Source: an uncultured Pseudomonadales bacterium
GTDB lineage: Bacteria; Pseudomonadota; Gammaproteobacteria; Pseudomonadales; Pseudohongiellaceae
Direction: 5' to 3'
Assembly: GCA_943842505.1 (NCBI GenBank)
Contig: CALTDI010000006.1
Span: 110,117 to 174,116, forward strand
Length of the DNA: 64,000 nt
The position numbers and the translations under genes were made by a program. This document shows positions 47,832 through 54,912 of the stretch, piece after piece; position 1 is the stretch's first letter; every line of letters begins with the position of its first letter. The notes under the pieces were generated by a model. That model saw only the letters and a list, made by a program, of their open reading frames with translations. It had not been told where the DNA came from and made no database searches.

Positions 47832-49154
47832 CTAGTGAACGGCACTCGACATGAATGATTCAATCTCTTCGACGGTCTTTGGAATTCCCTTGCTAAGGAT
47901 TCTATTGCCTTGCTTGGTGACCAACACATCGTCTTCAATACGGACGCCGATTCCCCGCCACCGTTTCTCGACTTTCTTATTGTCTGGCGAGATATAGATG
48001 CCTGGCTCGATGGTCGTCACCATGCCGGGTTCAAGCAGGCGCCAATGATCATCTATCTTGTAGTCACCCACATCATGCACATCCATGCCGATCCAATGTC
48101 CTACACGATGCATGTAAAAATCACGATAGGCCTCCGCCTTAATCAACTCGCTCGCTTTACCTTTTAACAGGCCGAGCTTGACCAAACCCCGAGTGATTAC
48201 CTTCACCGATGCATTATGCGGCGCATCCCATGATGCCCCTGGGGCAACTGCATCGATCGCGGCATTCTGCGCATCTAAAACCAATTGATAGATCGCTTTC
48301 TGTTCGGAAGTAAACTTTCCTGTCGCTGGAAATGTACGAGTTATATCAGACGCATAGTATTCGTACTCACAGCCCGCATCGATTAGTATCAGGTCTCCCT
48401 CTTTAACCTCAGCATTGTTCGTGTTGTAGTGCAGGATGCAGGCATTATCACCCGCTGCAACTATTGAATTATAGGCTGGAGCGCGACTGCCATTTCGAGC
48501 GAAGGCATAGAGCAGTTCCGCCTCCATCTCATACTCTTTAATTCCGGGCTTGCAGCAGCTCATGGCACGCTTGTGCCCCTGCGCTGAAATTTTTGCCGCC
48601 GTTTCCATTAATTTAATCTCTCCTGCGCTCTTGAATAGCCGCAGTTCATGGAGCAGAGGATCGAGCACCATAAACTCGCCCGGCGGATGTGCTCCCATCT
48701 TCGCCTTATTTCGAATGACTTTGACCCAGTCCATCACCTGATTGTCGAAATGGTCATCCTTGCCCATAGAGTAGTACACGCGATCACGCCCTTCGATTAA
48801 ACCTGGCAGAATGTCATCGATATCACTGATTGGAAACGCGTCGTCGATGCCCAGCTCCGCGCAAGCCGCATCGGGCCCCATGAGAATGCCAGTCCAGAGC
48901 TCTTTTAGCTTGTCCTTCTCCTGGCAGAACAGCACGGTTTCCCCCTGCTTGCGCCCCGGTATCAGTGCCAGGAAAGCATGCTCCTCGGTGAAGCCGGTGA
49001 GGTAATAGAAGTCACTGTTCTGTCGATACGGGTATTCGGCATCGCCGTTGCGCATGCGCGGCGGCGCCGAGGCCAGCAATGCGATGCTATTCGGTTCCAT
49101 CTGCGCCATCAGTTCTTTGCGGCGAAGCTTCATTTCGCGGTATTTACTACTCAT
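47832..49154 (-). CDS. pepP: Xaa-Pro aminopeptidase P
   Basis: A 440-aa dimetal peptidase that releases N-terminal residues preceding proline. The creatinase fold carries the metal ligands in DAGCEYEYYASDITRTF, HRVGHWIGMDVHDVGDY, TIEPGIY and GVRIEDDVLV. The N-terminal domain has YPYRQNSDFYYLTGF. Length and start agree with the family. It is the first gene of a tight pair with ubiH and is divergent from the TIGR02449-zapA genes. Confidence 0.95.
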   Translation of the reverse strand: MSSKYREMKLRRKELMAQMEPNSIALLASAPPRMRNGDAEYPYRQNSDFYYLTGFTEEHAFLALIPGRKQGETVLFCQEKDKLKELWTGILMGPDAACAELGIDDAFPISDIDDILPGLIEGRDRVYYSMGKDDHFDNQVMDWVKVIRNKAKMGAHPPGEFMVLDPLLHELRLFKSAGEIKLMETAAKISAQGHKRAMSCCKPGIKEYEMEAELLYAFARNGSRAPAYNSIVAAGDNACILHYNTNNAEVKEGDLILIDAGCEYEYYASDITRTFPATGKFTSEQKAIYQLVLDAQNAAIDAVAPGASWDAPHNASVKVITRGLVKLGLLKGKASELIKAEAYRDFYMHRVGHWIGMDVHDVGDYKIDDHWRLLEPGMVTTIEPGIYISPDNKKVEKRWRGIGVRIEDDVLVTKQGNRILSKGIPKTVEEIESFMSSAVH

Positions 49155-49366
49155 TTCTTCCTCAGATACCTACATTCAAATTTAGCGCACAAGCATATAG
49201 CTCTCTTATAAGGGAACCAAGTACCAATTTTTGCAATTCCATTATTGACCCTCCTGCAACACGGCTCTATAGTTAGGGCATTGTTAATGTAAATCCTAAA
49301 CTAATGCCAATAGTGCGTTGCGGGCATTGAGAATTAGGGCCATCCGAGAATAAGAGAAGCTGCAAG

Positions 49367-49573
49367 ATGAGCGAAGACAGATTCCAAACATTGAGCGAGA
49401 AAGTCGATGATCTTATCGACCTTTGCGCGGACATGAAGCGTGAAAACCAGATCCTGAAGGCTGGGGAGAATTCCTGGCAGTCTGAACGCAAGCAATTGAT
49501 GGATAAGAATAAAGAAGCCAAATCGAAACTGGAATCTATTCTTGTACGCCTTAAGGCCATGGACGAATCCTAG
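49367..49573 (+). CDS. TIGR02449 family small coiled-coil protein (ZapB-like)
   Basis: A 68-aa protein that is almost entirely helical, with heptad-like spacing of Leu and Ile (FQTLSEKVDDLIDLCADMKR) and many charged residues. It matches the short coiled-coil family that lies immediately upstream of zapA in many gammaproteobacteria and resembles ZapB. It probably takes part in division-ring organisation together with ZapA. Confidence 0.85.
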   Translation: MSEDRFQTLSEKVDDLIDLCADMKRENQILKAGENSWQSERKQLMDKNKEAKSKLESILVRLKAMDES

Positions 49574-49635
49574 TCAATTCTCGCCGACCAGCCAGTGGCA
49601 ATTTCGGTATTAAATGAAATTATTTGGGTAATGTG

Positions 49636-49950
49636 ATGAGCGAACAAAGTACATCGGTACAAGTCAAAATTCTGGATAAAGAGTATCAGGTAAATTGCCC
49701 GCCTTCCGATCAGGAAGCGCTGATTAAGTCTGCCCGCTACCTCGATGAGAATATGCGCAAGATTAAGGGCCGGGGAAATATTCACGGCGTCGAAAAGATT
49801 GCCGTAATGGCGGCGCTGAACATCACCCACGATATGCTGCGCAAGAACCGACTCATCAACGAGACTCGCCACGCCACGGCACAGCAGGTTCAGGGTATAG
49901 AGGCCAAGATCGATTCCGCTATCGCCCACAGCCGGCAGCTAGAGATCTAG
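49636..49950 (+). CDS. zapA: Cell division protein ZapA
   Basis: A 104-aa FtsZ-ring stabiliser. VQVKILDKEYQVNCPPSDQ forms the N-terminal head and the rest is a helix and coiled coil (YLDENMRKIKG, EKIAVMAALNITHDML). The ATG at 49636 is preferred over GTG/TTG codons just upstream because it gives the family N-terminus. It sits between the TIGR02449 gene and the 6S RNA, the standard gammaproteobacterial order. Confidence 0.92.
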   Translation: MSEQSTSVQVKILDKEYQVNCPPSDQEALIKSARYLDENMRKIKGRGNIHGVEKIAVMAALNITHDMLRKNRLINETRHATAQQVQGIEAKIDSAIAHSRQLEI

Positions 49951-50094
49951 GCTTCAAGCATCTACCAACGGCAGCTGATTGCTTTTAGGCTGCCCTATTA
50001 TCCCCCTTCTTCCGCTAGCCTTGCGACTCCCAGAGATAGTCCGCAAGGCTATACATAACTTCTGCAACGACCCGTGAATTTATCGCAGCGCCAA

Positions 50095-50175
50095 GCCGGT
50101 CTGGGCAGAGTATCCCAACGAACAATCAGGGCCGCAGGCCCGTGAGTAGGGATACTCTGCTCTGCCCAGACCGGC
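50095..50175. repeat. Long imperfect hairpin, copy B of the conserved-apex family
   Basis: Bases 50095-50116 pair with 50149-50175, with a five-base bulge in the right arm, giving about 22 pairs. The 32-base loop contains the core at 50121-50143 that matches copy A (20 of 23 positions) and, in part, copy C. Its stem is unrelated to that of copy A. It lies between zapA and the 6S RNA gene; the gap 49951-50352 shows no credible gene. Confidence 0.85.
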
Positions 50176-50212
50176 GATGCAAGCGCCTCAGGGCTGGGCG
50201 GATCACCCAGCA

Positions 50213-50263
50213 TAGGTAGTGTCATTTGTTCACGGACCTGATTGTTCGCAAATAAATGACCTA
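50213..50263. repeat. Hairpin copy C, inverted relative to copy B
   Basis: A weaker stem (TAGGT and TCATTT pairing with AAATGA and ACCTA, with bulges) encloses a loop whose minus strand carries a shortened form of the same core, lacking eight bases of copy B. The loop bases 50230-50235 and 50237-50248 are complementary to 50140-50145 and 50119-50130 in copy B. The two loops could therefore pair with each other. Confidence 0.7.
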
Positions 50264-50352
50264 GCCTTAGATGAGCCTTCGAGAATTCATAACCCAAACT
50301 AGTGAGCCCGCCACTATCCTTATCCTTGTTGCCCGATATATACTTAAGGCGA

Positions 50353-50532
50353 TAGCTTCCTAGAACATTGGCCAATCAAAAATTGTTCTTGAGCCGATAT
50401 CTTTATCACCGGAGGCAACTCGATAGGTGTTGTTGTGCATGTCCGCTAGTCGGAAAGCCTTATGCATCGCGGGTGCCACCACCTGAACCTTTGGGTTCAG
50501 GGCAAATTTGGTAGCGGTGTTCCGGGAAGCTT
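50353..50532 (+). ncRNA. ssrS: 6S RNA
   Basis: Global regulator that binds the sigma-70 RNA polymerase holoenzyme in stationary phase. Recognised by position between zapA and fau and by conserved blocks: GAGCCGATAT at 50391, GAAAGCCTTA at 50453, and CACCTGAACC followed by GGGTTCAGGG near 50480-50503, in the same order as the E. coli RNA. The ends GCTTCC (50355) and GGAAGC (50525) form the closing stem, giving the usual length of about 180 bases. A TATACT at 50339-50344 is a likely -10 element. fau starts about 36 bases downstream. Confidence 0.9.
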
Positions 50533-50567
50533 GTTAGTTTTTAACTTTAATTCGTTACCATCCTTCT

Positions 50568-51158
50568 ATGACTGATACTCGTAATACGCTACGTTCTTCT
50601 CTTCGCGAGTCGCGCCAGAAATTGAGCCCAGCGCAGCAAGAGACCGCATCGGTCGCCTTGTTCAATCTTCTGGGAAACCAGGACTTCTTCCGTGTGGCCC
50701 AGCGCATCGCGTTCTATCAGGTTGCAGACGGCGAGATAGATCCACGGATGCTTCTCGATTTGGCTCTTAGTGAGGGCAAGTCCTGCTTTCTTCCTGTTAT
50801 AGAGCAGGATAATCCCGAGTTCGTTTCTTTCTCTCCCTATGATGCGAATACAGAGCTGGTGCCGAACAAATGGGGAATAGCGGAGCCACCGGCATCCGAG
50901 GTTATATCGCCAACCAATTTCGATGTGGTCTTCGTACCGCTAGTTGGGTTTAGTAAGGATTGTTTTAGATTGGGAATGGGCAAAGGCTTCTACGATCGCA
51001 CCTTTAGCTTCAAGATCTTTAATCGACGCAGCAGCCCGCTGCTCGTAGGTCTCGCACACGAGAGCCAGTTAGTCGATTCATTTGCGGTGGAGAGCTGGGA
51101 TGTCCGCCTAGACGCGGTTGCCACCGACAAAAAAATATACCGCCCAGATACTGCATAG
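50568..51158 (+). CDS. fau: 5-formyltetrahydrofolate cyclo-ligase
   Basis: A 196-aa ATP-dependent enzyme (YgfA) that converts 5-formyl-THF to 5,10-methenyl-THF. An N-terminal helical region with LRESRQKLSPAQQ and the ATP/substrate motif RLGMGKGFYDRTF near residue 140 identify the family. The placement directly after 6S RNA is conserved, and the two are often transcribed together. Its last codons overlap a minus-strand terminator. Confidence 0.93.
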   Translation: MTDTRNTLRSSLRESRQKLSPAQQETASVALFNLLGNQDFFRVAQRIAFYQVADGEIDPRMLLDLALSEGKSCFLPVIEQDNPEFVSFSPYDANTELVPNKWGIAEPPASEVISPTNFDVVFVPLVGFSKDCFRLGMGKGFYDRTFSFKIFNRRSSPLLVGLAHESQLVDSFAVESWDVRLDAVATDKKIYRPDTA

Positions 51159-51163
51159 GGCGG
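51128..51163 (-). terminator. Rho-independent terminator for the minus-strand small gene
   Basis: On the minus strand CCGCCC at 51163-51158 pairs with GGGCGG at 51145-51140 around a 12-base loop, followed by TATATTTTTTT. It faces leftward, overlaps the end of fau, and is 122 bases beyond the stop of the small gene at 51285. It therefore supports a separate minus-strand transcript here. Confidence 0.75.
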
Positions 51164-51284
51164 AATACCGAGCTTACTACCTATCCTTGGCTTATCTTCC
51201 CTGTTGGTTATCTTAGAACTGGTCTCGTTCTGCCCTCATGCATCGCTAGCGCGGCACTATGAGAAGTCACACTTGTCTGTTTGG

Positions 51285-51377
51285 CTACAGCAATGCGCTA
51301 TGAGCAACACCGCTAGCCAGCACGCCCACTACAAATAGGCTAATAACTACCATAACCATGTCTGGTTTCTTGTTCAT
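51285..51377 (-). CDS. 30-aa single-span membrane protein
   Basis: The frame reads MNKKPDMVMVVISLFVVGVL and continues ASGVAHSALL. It starts at an ATG with GGAG six bases upstream. A basic N-terminus and one hydrophobic helix predict an inner-membrane protein with its N-terminus inside. A leftward terminator follows. Short proteins starting MNKKPD with one helix occur in other gammaproteobacteria to my memory, but no function is known. Confidence 0.6.
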   Translation of the reverse strand: MNKKPDMVMVVISLFVVGVLASGVAHSALL

Positions 51378-51505
51378 AGTTGTCTCCATGCCATTTAACG
51401 CTCAAGAGCTTTAACGTCTGTTCTGCCAAAAGCTTTAATTTCCTTGAAAAAACAACTGACTAGCTAACGAAGCTCGATTTAATTATCGAAAATTCGAAAT
51501 TTCTA

Positions 51506-51550
51506 TTGCGCTGGAAAAATTGCCGCCTATAATGCTGTACAAACATACAG
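51506..51550 (+). promoter_or_regulatory. imuA promoter with LexA (SOS) box
   Basis: TTGCGC (51506-51511) and TATAAT (51528-51533) are 16 bases apart. The sequence CTGTACAAACATACAG at 51535-51550 fits the LexA consensus CTGT-N8-ACAG and lies over the transcription start. This predicts repression by LexA and induction on DNA damage. Confidence 0.88.
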
Positions 51551-51572
51551 TACTTATTGGGTCGATTTTAAA

Positions 51573-52304
51573 ATGACAATTATCCGAAACCACTGCGACA
51601 CGCATTTTCAATACCAGAACCAGTATCAGCCCTCACAGGCCAACGCTATGCATGACGGGGGCTCTAGCGATATAGACGAGCTCATACAAGACAATCCTGC
51701 ACTGTGGCGTGGCTGCGATATGGCGGGTCAGGGCACGACCGGTCGAAGTACTGGGTTTACGCAACTGGACGCAATTCTCCCCGGGCGCGGATGGCCCGAG
51801 AAAGGTTTAATGGAGGTCGTTACGCCTCATTGGGGCATGGGTGAGCTTCAGTTATTAATTCCCCTCATGCGCTCAGTCGTTGAACAGGGGAAATGGATTC
51901 TATGGATATCACCTCCCTATTTACTCTATGCCCCTGCCTTGGTTCAGGCAGGCATTAATACCGAGCAGGTGTTGGTGGTAAAGCTGGACACCTCTTGCAA
52001 GGATGCCTTGTGGAGCATGGAAAAGGCACTGCAGACCGAAAACTGCGGCCTTGTTCTAGCCTGGCAGAATTGGTTACCGACGAAGGTATTGCGCCGTTTA
52101 CAGCTGGCAGCGGATACAGGAGATACACTGGGAGTATTGTTCAAGCATCATGATAGTGAGCACTCACTATCGCAAATACGTCTTAAAATAGAGGATTCTT
52201 ACTCCGAAAACGCGGGTTTTAACGAGTCTGAGGTAACCGTTATCAAGGCCAGAGGCAATTTTCGCTCTCTCAGTGCGAACATTAATCTGTACCAACAAGC
52301 CTGA
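51573..52304 (+). CDS. imuA: Translesion synthesis protein ImuA (SulA/RecA-like)
   Basis: A 243-aa protein with a degenerate RecA-like core. TGFTQLDAILPGRGWPEKGLMEV and ELQLLIPLMR resemble the ATP-binding region, but the Walker A lysine/threonine pattern is not intact, as in other ImuA proteins. With ImuB and DnaE2 it forms a mutasome that copies damaged DNA. It is directly downstream of the LexA box, and imuB begins 18 bases after its stop. Confidence 0.88.
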   Translation: MTIIRNHCDTHFQYQNQYQPSQANAMHDGGSSDIDELIQDNPALWRGCDMAGQGTTGRSTGFTQLDAILPGRGWPEKGLMEVVTPHWGMGELQLLIPLMRSVVEQGKWILWISPPYLLYAPALVQAGINTEQVLVVKLDTSCKDALWSMEKALQTENCGLVLAWQNWLPTKVLRRLQLAADTGDTLGVLFKHHDSEHSLSQIRLKIEDSYSENAGFNESEVTVIKARGNFRSLSANINLYQQA

Positions 52305-52322
52305 CCCGTTTGGAGCAATTTC

Positions 52323-53810
52323 TTGAAAGACCCAGACAGCGAGGCACAGCTCCCTCTGCCCTCTTTGGCGAGGGAATCTGGCGCCCAGGTCATCAGGCTG
52401 CCCGCCAGCCCCAACACTGTAACGGCGAACCGGCCCACTGCAAACAAGGCTGGTCGTAGAACACCGGCAAGGCGTACCAGGCCCAACAAGCTATGGTATG
52501 CACTCTATCTCCCCCAGCTCACTAACCTGGGCCCATCACAGCAGAAGAAATATCTAAACCGATTAGCCGGTCACATGCAAAGCGTCAGCTCTAATGTGAG
52601 CTTTCACCCACAGGCATTGGCCTGCGAGGTTCGTAGCGGCCTGAAATACTTTGGCGGCATCGACACAATTCACCAAAAACTAAAAAAACTGGTTGAAGAA
52701 CAACTACAACAGTGGGATTTGGATAATAGCTTTCTCTATGCCGCCAGCCCTACTATTAGCGGCAGCTTGCTGTTGGCCAGATCTGGACACAATGCTCTGG
52801 TCTACCGGAAAGAAAATTTGCGCTCTGCACTAGGTCAGCTCCCCACTGATGTTCTGCACCTAGACCGAGAGCAAGGACGGCGCCTCCATAATATGGGGGT
52901 TCGCTATTTGAGGGACATCTGGCGCTTACCAAGTGACGGTGTACGCAAACGCTTTGGTAGCAAATTTGTCGACCAGTTAGACAAGGCACTAGGAAAGGCC
53001 CCCGAGCCGACATGCAATTATGTTCCGCCTCCGGCATTCATTACTTCTTATGATCTTCCCTATGAATTAGAAAATCTCGATCGAGTGTTGCCGATAGTCG
53101 ATGAACTGTTAGCACAACTTTGTGATTTCTTACGGCGACGAGACCTTAGTACCAGCCATCTGATTCTTTCTTTGTTGCATGAGAAACGCGATAGCACCGA
53201 CGTTAGCATCGGCTTACGTCAGGCGAGCAGATCACAACAGCACCTCATGCTTTTGCTAGAGACTCATTTTAGTCAACTGTCTATTCCCTCCCCGGTTACT
53301 GCCATCAAGATTGAAGTTATAAAATTCGATAGTTTTATTGCCGAGAGCAATTCACTACTGAAGGAAGCGGTGCCAGGGCTCTCTAAACAAAATGACAGTA
53401 GTCTTGTTCAGTTTATGGAACAACTACAAGCCAGGCTTGGCAGTAACCATATTAAATTTGTTAGTAATATGGCACAGCATTGTCCAGAGCATGCCAGTGT
53501 GCAGCTCGATTACAGCGATGACTCTAATCGGCGAAACAGCATAGGCAAGGTGAGGAAGGCCTCTAACAATCCGAGACCTTTATGGCTGCTACAAGATCCT
53601 GTGCTGCTTCATATCAACAAGGGCAGGCTCTTCTATCGCAAGCCTATCGCTATACTAAGCGGGCCAGAACGGATAGAGACTCACTGGTGGTCAGGAGCGG
53701 ATATATGCAGAGACTATTACGTCGCCAGAGAATCTAGCGGCAGCAGACTATGGATCTATCAGGAAAAAGGCAGCGTGAAAAAGTGGTACTTACATGGCAT
53801 ATTTGCGTAA
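52323..53810 (+). CDS. imuB: Y-family polymerase-like protein ImuB
   Basis: A 495-aa protein of the DinB/UmuC fold that lacks polymerase activity. The N-terminus reads LWYALYLPQLTNLG where active Y-family enzymes have their first catalytic Asp, so that residue is missing, as expected for ImuB. A helix-hairpin-helix region (LHNMGVRYLRDIWRLP) and a little-finger domain follow. The C-terminal part (HWWSGADICRDYYVARE) is typical of ImuB. It links DnaE2 to the replication clamp. TTG start with GGAG eight bases upstream. Confidence 0.9.
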   Translation: MKDPDSEAQLPLPSLARESGAQVIRLPASPNTVTANRPTANKAGRRTPARRTRPNKLWYALYLPQLTNLGPSQQKKYLNRLAGHMQSVSSNVSFHPQALACEVRSGLKYFGGIDTIHQKLKKLVEEQLQQWDLDNSFLYAASPTISGSLLLARSGHNALVYRKENLRSALGQLPTDVLHLDREQGRRLHNMGVRYLRDIWRLPSDGVRKRFGSKFVDQLDKALGKAPEPTCNYVPPPAFITSYDLPYELENLDRVLPIVDELLAQLCDFLRRRDLSTSHLILSLLHEKRDSTDVSIGLRQASRSQQHLMLLLETHFSQLSIPSPVTAIKIEVIKFDSFIAESNSLLKEAVPGLSKQNDSSLVQFMEQLQARLGSNHIKFVSNMAQHCPEHASVQLDYSDDSNRRNSIGKVRKASNNPRPLWLLQDPVLLHINKGRLFYRKPIAILSGPERIETHWWSGADICRDYYVARESSGSRLWIYQEKGSVKKWYLHGIFA

Positions 53811-53909
53811 CCTCAGAGGCCTAAATTGCGATACCATGATTTACGTTACTACTTAGAACCCTTATTTATTACAGACTGCTATTGAGTGAGGGACATAGGC
53901 AACACATCA

Positions 53910-54900
53910 ATGAGCAGCTCTAACATGGCAAACTTACACTGGAGGCCAGCTCTTAGTAGCAGAAGCGCTATTCTCCTCTGTGTTTTTTCCACTGCCTTTT
54001 CCTTCAATTATTCGATAGAAACTGACGAGCCTGAACTACTGTCTCAGACCAGTTCCTGGCAGTGGCTGGAGGGAAGGAGAGAGCAAGTCTCCCGAAACGT
54101 GACGGCCCTGGGGCGTAATCTTGACGCCTGGCTATCTGGTGAGAACATTGGAGAAAACGCTAACGAGACCTACTTACGTATCCGCCTTAACCAGCAAGCC
54201 GCCTCATTCGAAGGCTACCACTCACGCCTAAAGATCGACGGCAGCCTAGACCTGCCCCAAACCTCGAAGCGCTGGAAGTTGATCTTTGAATCCGATGCGG
54301 CAGAACTCAATTCACTGGAAGGCACTGTGCTGGGAGAAGAGGCCTCGGCAGAATCGATAGGAGGCGTCAGTTACCAGCAGAAATCAGGTGGCTCCTGGCA
54401 ACTGAATCACTCTATCGGTCTGCGGGCATAAGATTCAGGCCGATCCGTTCTATCGTTTTAAGTCGCAATATGAAAAACAAATGAATGAAGACTGGTCTGC
54501 CGGCTATCGTCAGAAGATCTGGCACTACAAGAGTCAGGGCTGGGGCTACAATACTGACATCTCTTTCAATCGAAAGATCGAAGAGACAAAAATACTGCAG
54601 TTTTCTTCGGAAGTAAGATATCAGCAAGACCGCAATCGAACCGAGTTCAGCCAGACTATTGCCCTACATAACTCTCTCGGGCAATTCGAGACCTTGAGTT
54701 ATGAGCTCGGCATATTAGGCATCAACAAACCCAACATAAGAATCAGCGACTATTATGTGGGCACACAATACCGGCGAGCGATTCGTGATCAGTGGCTATT
54801 CCTTGAAGTGATTCCGCAGTTAATTGTATCCCGTGATGAAAACTGGCGGCCGCAGCCGAAGCTTGTGTTAAATCTTGAAATGCTTTTCTTCGATATTTAA
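53910..54900 (+). pseudogene. Exported outer-membrane protein, frameshifted, between imuB and dnaE2
   Basis: Two frames make one protein of about 330 residues. The first (to 54431) has a signal peptide and polar, strand-rich sequence ending LNHSIGLRA. The second resumes KIQADPFYRFKSQYEKQ and runs to the stop at 54900, again rich in aromatic strands (FSSEVRYQQDRNRTEFSQT). Removing one G from the run at 54423-54425 joins them as GLRHKIQADP. I do not recognise the family; the strand pattern suggests a beta-barrel or surface protein. It has no evident link to mutagenesis although it sits between the SOS genes, ending 12 bases from the stop of dnaE2. Confidence 0.7.
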
Positions 54901-54912
54901 TAGTGCTTCACA

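Noticed and set aside
50049..50375. Minus-strand open frame of 108 codons
   Set aside because: It runs through both hairpin repeats and into the 6S RNA gene, has no ribosome site, and its codon content follows the repeat sequence. It is explained by the repeats.
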